Shown here piece after piece: positions 1 through 9,599 of a stretch of 64,000 bases of DNA (positions within the stretch are counted from its first letter, which is position 1; the number at the start of each line of letters is the position of its first letter). The stretch is taken from the NCBI GenBank assembly GCA_963921195.1, contig OY992537.1:34953410-35017409 (forward strand). Direction: 5' to 3'. Source of the stretch: Pegoplata infirma (taxonomy: Eukaryota; Arthropoda; Insecta; Diptera; Anthomyiidae). A program made the translations under genes and the position numbers. The notes beneath the pieces are model-generated. The model was not told the origin of the DNA. It ran no database searches and saw only the letters and a program-made list of their open reading frames with translations.

Positions 1-739
1 AACATATACCAATATTTTTAAAAAAACTAGAAAAAACGTGTTTTTTCATCACATAAGAGTGTCCCAAAACTTTAATCCATTTTCGGCACGAGTTATTTTT
101 ATCCGATTGTCCCCAAATTTTGGCTCACTCATTTTTAGATACTAAACTACAATTTAGGACCCTACCACGTATTAAAAAGTGATTTTGAAAAATTACCTTA
201 GTCGTTAGGACACCTTTACTCTACATGTTTATCATAATTGTTTACAGTAAGGTGTGCAAAACTTAATTTTAATATCTCATCAATCATCTGAATTTAAATG
301 GGTATTAACATTAAAAATTATTAATATCAAAACAAATATATTTATTTAATTCTTTGTTCTATACATATGTACAGAATTGTTATTTAGTTATCTTAATTAA
401 AATTTACCGTTTCCCTTTTTATTAAATGGGTCGCTTCAATTAACTTGTAATTTTCTGTTAGTTAAACTTTGTTTTAAAATAAACTGACAGAAAAAGAGCT
501 GAAATAATGACCTTAAGTTTAAAAATGTTTCCTCTATTGCTTTAGTTTTTAAGTAGGGTTTTAACAAAACAATGACTTGTGTGAACATATAAATGTTGAG
601 CTCTTTACACTTGGAGAAAATGTCAGTAGAACAATTTGTAATCAATAAAATTTGTTACAAAATAAATCTTATATTCTAGAAAATTTTTTAACAGTCGTTT
701 CTCTTCCATCCAGTAACTAAGCTAAACCTGTTTTAAAAT
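1..739. other. Non-coding AT-rich stretch with one repeat fragment
   Basis: I see no gene here. Around 75-140 the text CACGAGTTATTTTTATCC followed by a CCGATTG..CAAATTT block resembles repeat family B seen at 11.2 kb and 24.2 kb. The short minus-strand open frame at 436-645 has no recognisable motif and looks like chance. Confidence 0.5.
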
Positions 740-758
740 TGGCGCCCAACATGGGGCC
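740..758 (+). other. Primer-binding-site-like sequence (tRNA-Lys type)
   Basis: TGGCGCCCAACATGGGGCC differs at one position from the primer-binding site complementary to the 3' end of tRNA-Lys1,2 that many LTR retroelements use. No TG..CA LTR boundary or gag/pol frame is recognisable around it, so it is a relic leader at most. Confidence 0.45.
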
Positions 759-813
759 AAAAACCTCCTTAAAAAAATAAACCAATCTCCAACCACTAAC
801 CTGAAAATCTGAT

Positions 814-940
814 TTTTATACCCTTCAACCACATTATGTCATTCCGTTTGTAACGCATCGTAATATCGGTCTGAGGCCCCATAAAGTATAAGGTCTAAGA
901 CATTCTAGCGATGTTCGTCTGTCCGTCTTTGTTCGTAAGT
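814..940 (+). mobile_element. HINE/mini-me-like fragment, 5' part
   Basis: Contains TTTATACCC, then TTGT-less 'GTCATTCCGTTTGTAACG', ATCG.AATATCGGTCTG, CCCCATAAAGTAT and CTAGCGATGTTCGTCTG in the order found at the 5' end of the full copies (for example 4343-4933). Everything downstream of the GTCY tract is missing. Confidence 0.7.
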
Positions 941-1039
941 AGAAAAAAATGGTTGGGATAGTAAGTTGTGGGGCTCCATCTGCACTGAGGTATTACAATT
1001 TTATCATTATTTAATTTATTTTTTTTTTATTCACGCCCT

Positions 1040-1245
1040 CAAAAGAGGCGGACCGAACAACCCTAATCGTCAAAAAAAAATCGCCCCTGACATACCGCTG
1101 ACTCTCCCTTTCTAAATTTGCTGACATCTTCATACAATTTTTTAAAATGTCGCCAATGACACGCCAGCAGTTGGTCAGCGGTTGTTTAAACAATTTTTTT
1201 GTGGCCACCGATGCTGGTGGGCCCTGCTGATCAATTGCTGACATG
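1040..1245 (-). pseudogene. Decayed unidentified coding repeat, copy 1
   Basis: On the minus strand, after one frameshift, this reads HQHRW and then DQLLACHWRHFKKLYEDV. A homologous stretch at 15446-15580 on the plus strand reads HQHRW, DELLAYPCRHLEKFYENV and a shared KRG/GES..CQ end. A third shorter piece lies at 14878-14912. Similarity at the protein level across separate copies suggests a once-coding element. I do not recognise the family. A stop and frameshift break this copy, and the longer open frame in another phase is a shadow. Confidence 0.5.
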
Positions 1246-1398
1246 TCATTGGGGATATTAAAAAAAAATGTATAAAGATGCCACCAATTTTATAAGGAGA
1301 GCCAGCAGTATGTTTGGGTATTTACATTGGGGACGAGAGGTAAAAATGGTCCAATTCCATCAAGGTTTAAAAAATATGGTTCATTAGTAGTTTCAAGA
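1246..1398. other. Unassigned sequence upstream of the retroelement
   Basis: No motif is recognisable. It may be the decayed upstream part of the reverse transcriptase frame that becomes readable at about 1399. Confidence 0.3.
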
Positions 1399-2181
1399 AA
1401 ATTCCAAGCGGAAGTTTGTTAGGGATCGATTCTCGCAGCGTTGATTAGAACGGGAATTGAAACGTCAATCATAAAGTGGCTAATGACGATGCTTACTCAT
1501 AGGGTAATTACATCAGAATTGGGTAATACTATAATTCATGCCGTAGCAACGAAGGGAACTCCACAAGGGGGAGTCGTTTCTCCTCTACTATGGCTTCTTG
1601 TCGTTAATGCAATTCTACAGAAATTGTAAAAAAATGGCATAGCCGTGGTGGCCTATACAGATGATTTATTGATTATGTCTTCAGGCAAATGTCTGAACAT
1701 AATCTCCGATTGAATAGAAAGCTCTTTAAATATTCTTTCTTGCTGGGCAGAAGCATGTGGATTAAGGATAAAGGCGGAATTGGTTTTATTCACAGAAATA
1801 CCTAGTTTCAACCTCCCGAAACTAAATGGTGTAAGTCTAGAACTTTCGGACTCAGCTAAATTCTTGGGAGTAATTCTGGACAAAAAACTCACTTGTGCGG
1901 TAAATTTGTCAAAGATTAGTCGGAAGGAAATGGGGTTTAAAACCCATGTTTGGTGGCCTGTCGTTGAATACAGGACTCATTCTGACTCAATCAAACGAGT
2001 AAATAGGACTGCGTTGTTAAGTCTTACAGAGGCTATGAAGACTTTATCAACCGAAGCTTTAGAAATGCTTCTTGATATGACTCCGCTAGATCTTTTCATC
2101 AAGGAGAGTGCGAAAACTACTCTAAATAGATTATTCCAAACGGGATCTCTAAAAACAGACAGGTTCGGCATACGAACATGA
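1399..2181 (+). pseudogene. Non-LTR retrotransposon reverse transcriptase, decayed
   Basis: One frame holds recognisable palm-domain blocks of a non-LTR reverse transcriptase. In order these are a SILAALIRTGIE block, GTPQGGVVSPLLW (about 1555-1600), the catalytic box AYTDDLL (1651-1671, with T in place of the usual A but both aspartates kept) and a KFLGVILD block near 1858-1881, followed by thumb/connection sequence. In-frame stops lie at 1420-1422, 1627-1629 and 1711-1713, so the protein cannot be made. The block style plus a downstream RNase H and terminal CCHC knuckle fits the LOA/R1/I group (family knowledge). The 5' portion (ORF1, endonuclease) is absent, as is usual for a 5'-truncated copy. 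The exact clade is uncertain. Confidence 0.85.
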
Positions 2182-2316
2182 TTGGTAGTTTGGGATGGAA
2201 CATGAGAACAGTTTATGAGATCGCTTATAACGTTACGGATGGAAGGCTAGAAATTGTGATTCCTTTACTGGATGATTGGCTCCAAAACAGAGTAAAACTT
2301 CAACAAATTAACGTGT

Positions 2317-2835
2317 GTGTTTACGGATGGGTCTAAAATGTTGGCGGGCAAAGGTAGTAGCATTCAATGCATGCAACTGAACCTAAACAAGTCCTACCGC
2401 CTAGACAACGACTGCAGCATCTTACAGGCCAAGGCAGCTGAGCAAATTTCGATGTTACCAATATACAGGTGTGATATTGGATTCTTCATTGATAGTCAAG
2501 CTGCTCTAATGGCTTTAAAAAGTCATAATGTCAGATCTTAGGTAGTCACCCGCTACCATAGAGAGCTTAAGGTTCTCAGCGAGCAGCATAATATTACTCT
2601 GTGCTGGGTACCTGGACACAAAGATATTCTAGAAAACGAGAAAGCCGATGAGCTTGCACGAGAGAGAGTAGAACTCGCACAAGAAACAGCGGAATCTGAC
2701 GTGTTCCCTCCACTTTTTATTATCTGTCAAAAGATACGAACGGAGTCAAGTGCAACTTGGTTAAAAAAATGGCACAATTCTGAGAAGTATGCAGACGAAA
2801 ATATTATGGGACGAAAGCTTGGTAAAAAACTGTAA
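2317..2835 (+). pseudogene. RNase H domain of the same retroelement, decayed
   Basis: The frame is the same as the reverse transcriptase. TDGS (near 2323) supplies the first aspartate, FIDSQAAL (near 2488) a second, and WVPGHKD...EKADELA (about 2608-2658) the GH and final aspartate. The glutamate expected in the FQAE-type box is lysine here (LQAK), so a catalytic residue is missing. A TAG at 2539-2541 interrupts the domain and the frame ends at 2833-2835. An RNase H after the RT occurs in I- and LOA-type elements and is absent from typical jockey elements, which guides the assignment. Confidence 0.8.
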
Positions 2836-2903
2836 AATTCTTCTGAATATGGACAGAAGCAACTTAGAGCTACCATTTACCTCACAACACGTTGGGTTAA
2901 CAC

Positions 2904-3111
2904 ATGGTAACAATTATAATTAGAAATGATGACACATGTAGATGGTGCAGGGAATCCGTAGAATACACCTATCATTTCTTATGCGAATGCCCTGCACTAT
3001 CTTTCAGAAGATTGAAATTTGTTGGCTCTTATACAGAACCTATCAGAATTACGAGGCTTGAATCCCTGGACCCTACTAGCATTTATTAAAGCATCAAAAT
3101 GGGAGGCGTAA
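2904..3111 (+). pseudogene. C-terminal zinc knuckle and end of retroelement ORF2
   Basis: A CRWC...HFLCEC pattern (2938-2988) is the C-terminal CCHC-like knuckle common after RNase H in LOA/R1-type ORF2 proteins. It lies one frame away from the RNase H. From about 3061 the original frame resumes as NPWTLLAFIKASKWEA and ends at TAA 3109-3111. 'LLxFIKASxW' followed by a stop is the usual end of such proteins. At least two frameshifts therefore separate the domains. Confidence 0.75.
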
Positions 3112-3245
3112 GAAGAAGCTTTGGGCTACACGGAAAATAGGAGGGAGGATCAAAGTTTCAAAGGAGTCTTAATGAGCCACATCACGGCCTCTATTGATGT
3201 TGGGTTTTTACCAACGTCATCTTTCATAACCTAACCTAGGTTATG
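3112..3245 (+). mobile_element. 3' UTR and 3' end of the LOA/R1-like element
   Basis: A short G/A-rich 3' UTR ends in CATAACCTAACCTAGG. AACCTAACCTA-type tails are common at the 3' ends of insect LOA/R1-like retroposons in place of poly(A). The sequence after about 3245 does not continue the element. Confidence 0.6.
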
Positions 3246-3299
3246 AATAGGCTCCGTCTTAGGGTAAAGATAAGTTTAATAATTGCGACATTTACCGTG

Positions 3300-3425
3300 T
3301 TTAAATCGTTTACGTAGACAGACGGACATCGCTAAATTGACTTATAATGATTTTGAGTCTATCGGCATAGTTAAAGGTGGGCCTAGGACCAATATTTCAC
3401 ATTTCAGGTAGTTACAAACCTCACA
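3300..3425 (-). mobile_element. HINE fragment, subfamily 2
   Basis: On the minus strand this reads GTTTGTAACTACC, AATATTGGTCCTAGGCCCACC, GCGATGTCCGTCTGTC and GTAAACG, in the order of the full subfamily-2 copies at 53471-54186 and 57472-58323. Both ends are missing. Confidence 0.65.
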
Positions 3426-3437
3426 CACTGGAGTAAC

Positions 3438-3730
3438 AAAGTGGCGCCCAACTCAGGGCCAATCTTTCTATAGCAAAAATTCGTCTCAAGACTCATATTT
3501 TAAAACATTTCTTTATCAATTTTTTTCTTTACAACAATTCTCAGATTCTGAAACATTTTCCATATAGCAAAAAACTGGTAACAAAGTGGCGCCCAGCTTA
3601 GGGCGAATTTTTCTGTAGGAAAAATTCATCTCAAGACTCAAATTTAAAGACTTTTTCTTTATAAATTTTTTTCTGTAGAACAATTCTGACATTCTGAAAC
3701 ATTTTCTTAAAAGAAAAAAGTCTTAGATTC
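3438..3730 (+). repeat. Tandem duplication (about 145 bp) carrying PBS-like sequences
   Basis: Two diverged units start with AACAAAGTGGCGCCCA (PBS-like cores at 3442-3460 and 3587-3605) and continue with CTCAAGACTCA, TTTCTTTAT..ATTTTTTTCT and ATTCTGAAACATTTTC. A retroelement leader or TRIM-like unit duplicated in tandem would look like this. No coding sequence accompanies it. Confidence 0.55.
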
Positions 3731-4342
3731 ATTATTTTTTTCTTTTTTCAAGTGTATCACCCATGACTTTACTTGGTTTCTTTTAAGTTTTAAAATACTT
3801 AAGCAAACAACTTATTTTATTGTTCATATTAAGATGAAAAAAGATGCTCAAATAAACAATATAAAAACGAATACCTAAAAGTAAAGCAAAGTTATATTAC
3901 AAATAGTATTATAAATGTTTGAAAAAACAGAAAATAAAAGAAAATCATTTATGACAAAATATAAAGAAAACATAAAAACTAAAATGTTTTTTTTTGAAAT
4001 GAAGGTTACAATGGGACACTTTTAGTTGAAAAAACATGAGAAAAAAATGAAAGCAATAGAAAGTGGTTTAAATTTAAGCGTTTTCTTAAACTATTACAGA
4101 GCAAAGACCAACCTACTTTACAGAAAAAAATAATTGAATTTTAAACAAAATCAAAAATAAAAATTGGGGAAGTAAATAATTTGGTTTAATTTATAAAATA
4201 AAAAACTACACTTCCTCTTTATTTTTAGCTATTAACTAAAATTAAAAACTAAACTAAAAATTTTGTATTCAACACCATATAGAGTAGTGATATTTGTATC
4301 TAAAAGTGCAGTTTAAAAAAAAAAAAAACTAAACCAGTTTTT
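3731..4342. other. AT-rich sequence, nothing recognised
   Basis: There are no genes, clear tandem arrays or element termini in this stretch. Confidence 0.5.
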
Positions 4343-4933
4343 TTTATACCCTCCACTTAGTGATAGAGGGTATATATAAGTGTGTCATTCCGTTTGTAAC
4401 TCATCGAAATATCGATCTGGGACCCCATAAAGTATATTTATTCATGATTCCCGATCGATTTTAAGACATTCTAGCGATGTCCGTCTGTCTGTCTGACAAA
4501 ATATTGCACAGAGATGACTGAAACTTAACATGTTTATTGGAAGTTCTCCCGAGAAGTTTGGTATTGCATTTGAGCGATATTGGTTCAGCGGTTTAAAAGT
4601 TATGAACGAAAATGTAAGCACACCTAAAAAATTTCAGTACATTCAACATAACCTAAAAATACAAAATGCTTAAATTCGGCTTCTGGTTGACATATGTGAA
4701 CATAATTGAACACAAAATGGTATTTAAACAAGTACGAACATATTTTTTTGACAAAAAAAGAAAAAAATCGATTTTTTTTTTACCAAAATTTTTTTTCCCG
4801 CAAATTTTTTTTTCAAAAAATTTTTTTTTCAAAAGTAATTTCCTTTTAAATGAAGTTTTTTGCAATAATCTTTTTGAAATTGTGGAGGGTATCACTACAT
4901 TCGGCAAGGCCGAATTTAACTTTTTTACTTGTT
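4343..4933 (+). mobile_element. HINE/mini-me-like element, full length
   Basis: It begins TTTATACCCTCCACTTAGTG with the inverted AGAGGGTATA, has GTCATTCCGTTTGTAAC, CCCCATAAAGTAT, CGATGTCCGTCTGTCTGTC (a short GTCY tract), an A/T-homopolymer-rich centre, and ends GGAGGGTATC, a TTCGGC-AAG-GCCGAA hairpin and ACTTGTTT. These are the hallmarks of dipteran mini-me elements, now grouped with Helentron-derived non-autonomous elements. It encodes nothing credible. The overlapping open frames on both strands are low-complexity. Confidence 0.85.
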
Positions 4934-5266
4934 TTTGTTATGTTTTCAAATCATTTAACTCTAGTGGAAAATTAAAATGCATTAAACAAGTTTTGTTTTT
5001 TTTAGATTTAAGTTTAAATCAAAATAAAAATAATAATTATTTGGCGTTGTATAATTTTTTAACAGCAATTACAATTTATCATGATTTTTTTATATTTTTG
5101 CATTCATGGAAAGTCTAAAAAACTAAAAATAAACACATTTAACAATTAAGACGAGCTTTGTGAACTCTATAGAGATTTATTGAAGTACCCACATGGGAAT
5201 TTATATAAAAATAAATTTAAATTAAAATCTCTAAAGTGTTTGTAAAAATTAAAAACTAAAACTATG
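4934..5266. other. AT-rich spacer
   Basis: No feature is recognised between the HINE and the next MITE. Confidence 0.5.
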
Positions 5267-5268
5267 TA

Positions 5269-5924
5269 CACAGAAAAAATTTGAAACTAATTCCAATCAA
5301 CAAAAACGAGGATTCAATGAATTTTTTGATTGAAATTCCTCCAATTAAAAAAATTGTTATACCAATCATCAAATTGTAGGTGATTTTTTCAATCAAACAT
5401 TTTTTCAATTTTGATCAAAAGATTGATAAATTTTTTATTAATAGTCAATCAAAATAATGATTGATTTAAAAACGAGTTGTTAGCTTATGACAAAATCATC
5501 AAACAATTTATCTTTTTTGCTTTAACCTTTATGATGTTGACTTTTTTAGAATCTTTTTCTTGTCTTTTTGTAGGGGTTTTATATAAAAAATTTAAAAATT
5601 TAAAATTTTGTTTGAAGTAATTTTCAAATTTTTGTAGAAAAACCCTACATAAAGACAAGAAAAAGATTCTAAAAAATTCAACATCATAAAGGTATTTCCA
5701 ATATGTTGCTAACAATAAAAAAAAGTAAAACCTGATTATTTTGAATATTTTTGAATTAATCTATTCAAATAAATTAAAGCGAAAAAAATCTGGTATGTTG
5801 AAAATTTGTGATTCGACAGTTAAAGAAAATAACAAAAAATTTAATCAAAACATTGATTGACCCATTTAAATTTTGTTGATCAATAGATTTAATTGAAAAT
5901 TGTTAGCCAATAATTTTTTGTGTG
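5269..5924 (+). mobile_element. TA-flanked MITE with CACAGAAAAAA termini
   Basis: The ends CACAGAAAAAATTTG and AATTTTTTGTGTG are inverted and flanked by TA on both sides (5267-5268, 5925-5926), as for Tc1/mariner-type MITEs. The interior is rich in ATTGATT/AATCAAT motifs. A second copy in reverse orientation lies at 28674-29147. The 656 bp include a 171-bp inserted hairpin element (5524-5694) that the other copy lacks. Confidence 0.7.
5524..5694. mobile_element. Hairpin MITE inserted in the TA-flanked MITE
   Basis: Arms of about 55 bp (CCTTTATGATGTTGA... and ...TCAACATCATAAAGG, with AGAATCTTTTTCTTGTC in both) surround a short AT loop. The flanking TTT (5521-5523 and 5695-5697) is duplicated. 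The uninterrupted paralogue at 28881-28887 reads GGAAAGC on the plus strand, which is the empty site. Confidence 0.75.
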
Positions 5925-5926
5925 TA

Positions 5927-6530
5927 TAATAGGGCGGGTCGATATGTATGGATCGAAAAAAACTGAAAAATCGTATAGCAAAAACAAAATCTACAAGAAA
6001 TTCTAAGAAACTTTTCCAAAGAAACCATTGGTCTAAAATCAATCCCTATACCGCGCCTGACGACATGAAAATCCGTCCCTCCGTCTGTCTTTCTGTCTGT
6101 GTGAAACACGCTAACTTTCAAATGTTAGCAGAAGAATGAAAAATATATACGGCAAGCTGCTGAAGCGTGGCGTATATATTTGTTATACTTCCAGTCAGAT
6201 TAATACTAAATTTCAGCGAAATCTGTCCAGTGGTTCATAAGTTATTAGCAAAATGAGAAATTTCAGACAGGTTTTAACCCGAACTCCCGTGTTAAAAAAA
6301 AAACGCTAAACACGCTTTGAAAAGGAATGGTAAGCAAAAAAAAAAAATATTTTAGAAACTATTTTTGTCACTCAAAAAAACTCAAAAAAAATATTACACT
6401 CAAAAAAAAAAAATTACACTCAAAAAAATTTACCCTCGATTTTTTTTTTTTTTTACAAAAATTATTTAAAAAAAATTTTACTCAAATTAAATCAAATACT
6501 GATGTAAAAAAAAAATAATTAATTATCAAA
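5927..6530 (+). mobile_element. HINE variant with internal CACTCAAAAAA repeats, 3' truncated
   Basis: It has GGCGGGTCGATATG, CCTATACCGCGCCTGACG, a CCGTCTGTCTTTCTGTCTG tract, ATTTCAGCGAAATC, CCAGTGGTTCATAAGTT and, from about 6370, several TTACACTCAAAAAAA units. The same units occur in HINEs at 13.3, 31.8 and 44.8 kb. The terminal GGAGGGTA/TTCGGC hairpin is not present. Its first 170 bp are repeated in reverse at 7733-7880. Confidence 0.6.
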
Positions 6531-6700
6531 AATTTTTATCGAGCACAGCTTTTTTCCTCTCCGATATGCAACTCTTCAATTTCTTTCCACAAAAGTATCT
6601 GTGTTTTTTTTTTTGACGAAATATCATTATGATCCCCAATTACATACTTTTATTTACTAAGAAAAATCCGCTGCACCAGCTTCACTTTGTAATTAGAATA

Positions 6701-6780
6701 CAAAGGCTTTGGAGGGAATCGAACCCACAAACCCTGCACTTACTTTCAGAGTATCACGCTACATGTTAATATACTGCAGC
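6701..6780 (-). tRNA. tRNA-like sequence (pseudogene or SINE head)
   Basis: On the minus strand, TGTAGCGTGATACTCTGAAAG is followed by GTGGGTTCGATTCCCTCC, which has a polymerase III B-box core GGTTCGATTCC and a T-arm. The acceptor stem does not pair convincingly, so it is not a functional tRNA. It shares its middle part with the sequence at 8281-8355. Confidence 0.4.
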
Positions 6781-6993
6781 CCAATATAAAATAAATAATG
6801 GAGTAAAATTATCATGGATTAACGATAACAGCAGCGATTAATTGTTAAAATTTCTTATTATAATTTTTCGTCTCTGGCGTTTTCATTACAAATCAATCTA
6901 ATTATTTATTTCTCCATTTCAGGGATTATGTCTAATACACTTGCCGGTCATAATCCCAAAAATTGTTCAAATTATATCCAGCGGCAATTAGTA

Positions 6994-7222
6994 CACCCAA
7001 AAAAAAACGTGGGTATTCAATACTAAAAATTTAACTAATTTTAGTCCAAAAGGACCTAGTGCAGAAATTGGTAACCAATACTAAAATTTTTAACTAATAT
7101 TAGTCAAATCCAGTAAAAATTACTAATGTTAGTACTTTGAAGATACTAAAATTAGTAACGAATTAGTAGATTTTGGTATAATATCACTTACTAAACCTTT
7201 TACTGTAGAATTATTTTGAGTG
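6994..7222 (+). mobile_element. 229-bp TA-flanked MITE, copy 1
   Basis: The ends CACCCAAAAAAAAACGTGGG and TTTTGAGTG sit between TA dinucleotides (6992-6993, 7223-7224). The whole unit is nearly identical to 49106-49333, differing at only a handful of positions by eye. It encodes nothing. The size and TA target fit a Tc1/mariner-type MITE. Confidence 0.85.
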
Positions 7223-7224
7223 TA

Positions 7225-7553
7225 AAACATTCCCGCTGAAAATGTTCTTGCAGCATATCGGTATATAAAACTATGTTTTCTTTACATCTGAGGTGTAGGG
7301 TATGTTCAGCAACTTTGTAGAAAATATTATGGCAAATATTTTTGTGAAACATATTAACCCTCTAACTCCCTCTCATAACGTTATTTTTTGGCTCTATTCT
7401 AACAAATCGCAAAAAACACCCTGAAAGAGGGGGAGGGTGGGAATGAAATGTTCTACAAAAATTTTGCCAATGAAATTTTACTATATACGTCAGAGCACTT
7501 CAAAGCTAAAAAAATAACACAAAAACCAAAAAAGAGTGTTTTGCTTAAGTGCG
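7225..7553. other. Non-coding sequence, unassigned
   Basis: There is a purine-rich GAGGGGGAGGGTGGGA stretch near 7423, but no gene or element terminus is recognised. Confidence 0.45.
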
Positions 7554-7714
7554 TATGATACTTGCTTGTTTCAAGTTACTTGTTGCTGCATTTATTAGGG
7601 TATTTCTATAAAAATTTCGATAACTTTAACCAAAAATTTTGAATTTATCGAAATTCCCATAGAAAAACCCTAATAAATGCAGCAACAAGTAACTTGAAAC
7701 AAGCAAGTATCATA
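7554..7714. repeat. Near-perfect long hairpin
   Basis: TATGATACTTGCTTGTTTC... on the left is matched by ...GAAACAAGCAAGTATCATA on the right, with arms of about 72 bp, including TTGCTGCATTTATTAGGG and its complement. The loop is only about 10-15 bp. The AGGG and TTATGATA motifs resemble those of the hairpin MITE at 5524-5694, so it may be a relative. Confidence 0.75.
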
Positions 7715-7732
7715 AAGGCATTATGAAAAATA

Positions 7733-7880
7733 GGACGGACGGACAAATCTTCATGCCGTTAGGCGCGGTATAGGGGTTGATTTTAGAAACATGGTTTCTT
7801 TGGGAAATGTTCTTAGAATTTCTTGTAGATTATGTTTTTGATATACGATTTTTGACAAAAAAAATCGACCCGCCCTAGTG
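7733..7880 (-). mobile_element. HINE variant fragment
   Basis: This is the reverse complement of 5930-6098: GGACGGAC, CTTCATGCCGTTAGGCGCGG, TTGGGAAATGTTC and AATCGACCCGCCC. It is only the 5' part of the variant. Confidence 0.65.
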
Positions 7881-8260
7881 TATAATGTTAGGATTTTGTG
7901 TGAAAAAGAAAACATTACCCTTTTTATGATCCTGAGAAATTAAATTCTAAAACGTAAGATAATTTCCATCATGGTTTCTGTCTCCCTTTCTCTCACACAA
8001 AAACAATTGGAAACGAATTTTAATCACGAAAAATACGGTTTCAATCAATTTTGTTATTGAAACACCTTTGATAAAGAAAATCAATTGAATATTTTTTCAA
8101 TCAAACATTTTTTGATTTTTATTACAAATTTAATCAGTTTTTTGTTTAAAGTCAAACAAAATTATTATTGGTTTAACGAATCGGGTTTCAGTTAAGCTTT
8201 TGGGTCAACTTTAGCTTTTGAATTAATCCTCACTTTTGGTACATTTCAACCCTCTGTGCG
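7881..8260. other. AT-rich sequence with ATCAATC-type motifs
   Basis: Repeated TCAATCAATTTTGTTATTG-like motifs between 8030 and 8170 recall the interior of the 5269-5924 MITE, but no paired termini are visible. Confidence 0.35.
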
Positions 8261-8280
8261 TTATAGCGAAATTGATCAAG

Positions 8281-8355
8281 GGTTCTGGTAAGAATCGAAC
8301 CCACGACCGCCTACTTCATAGACTAGCACGCTACCAACTAACCTACAGGGGCTCC
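8281..8355 (-). tRNA. tRNA-like sequence (pseudogene or SINE head)
   Basis: The minus strand has GGTTAGTTGGTAGCGTG (D-arm/A-box-like), then GTGGGTTCGATTCTTAC (T-arm with B-box). The outer stem GGAGCCC..AGAACC does not pair properly. Most likely it is a tRNA-derived repeat or a degenerate tRNA gene. Confidence 0.45.
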
Positions 8356-8424
8356 AAAAATCTGTATTTTTTATTTACAATCAAATAACACTGAAAATGT
8401 TTTTCGCTATTATTTTTATTGATA

Positions 8425-9558
8425 CACGCAGAGAAAAAATATGGTTGCGACATGATCACGGCAACTATACTATGATCTATAAACCCAGTTATGATTGCAG
8501 CAATCAAGTTATTGTTTTTAAAATTGTATTTAAACATTTATATGGTTGTTTTAGACATTAAATAGTCGTTTCAATCATGATAAAATAATTGTTACATCCA
8601 AAAAGTACAATATGGTTGTTCTAACAATGTTATAGTTAATTATATTATCGACACACCAAAAATTTGAACATAATATGATTATAACAATCATTAGATTAGA
8701 CCAAAAATTTGAACATAATATGATTATAACAATCATTAGATAATCACAACTTAATGAGAATTGATTTTGCAAACATTGTCAGGTTTATTCATCAGTTTAG
8801 TGTTTTGCCAGCAAGCAGTTAGTCGCAAAGACGCCACTTACAATTAGTTATTTAAAAAATTGGATCAACGCAGAAGGAAATGAAATAAAAAAATCTACTT
8901 AAATTAATTTAATTATTGTGCGCTTCAAAAATAACTTTCCATTTTAAATAAAAACTTCATATCGAAAATATTAAAGTGTTTTTTGTGCATTTTTTTTCTT
9001 ACTGAATGTGTTATAATTGCTGACAATAATATTAATTTTGTAACAAATATGTTATGATTGCAGGAAATATGTTATGATTTTGTCAATAACTTATGGTTTA
9101 TTCACTCATTTAATGTTAGCTGACAAAAATGTTATCGTTGATGATTTTTTTTTTTAGAAAAATGCCATAAGTTTATTGCACATCATTGATGTAAAACGCA
9201 GGTTGCCACTAAATTGAACCAAAATTAATAAAAATGGTTTCATATTTATAAAAACAACATTCAAAAACAAAAAATAAATTATTGGTGTGAACTTTATAAA
9301 AAAAAAGTAATGAAGAATTTCTTTAAATGTGTGGTATTAAAGCATAATACATTTTCTCAATTAAAAAAAAATATATATTAAACTGGAATCATATTATAAC
9401 AATTTTATAACATTTATGCCATTATTGCCGCAATCATATAATGATTAACATTCCTTGTTGCCGTCAATCATATTAACATTATTGCTACAATCATATTCCC
9501 AATCATAATATGACGCTCTTAAATCATGATCACCGCAACCATGTTTTTTTTCTGCGTG
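8425..9558. mobile_element. 1.1-kb TA-flanked MITE with ATATGATTG motifs
   Basis: The termini CACGCAGAGAAAAAATATGG and CCATGTTTTTTTTCTGCGTG are inverted repeats flanked by TA (8423-8424, 9559-9560). Both ends are packed with ATATGATT/AATCATAT and TTGCGG/CCGCAA-type motifs. A 44-bp direct duplication (AATTTGAACATAATATGATT...) lies at about 8649-8742. It has no coding capacity. Confidence 0.8.
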
Positions 9559-9599
9559 TAGTTTTAATTTTATGATAAATAAAATATCGAAAAAAATTT

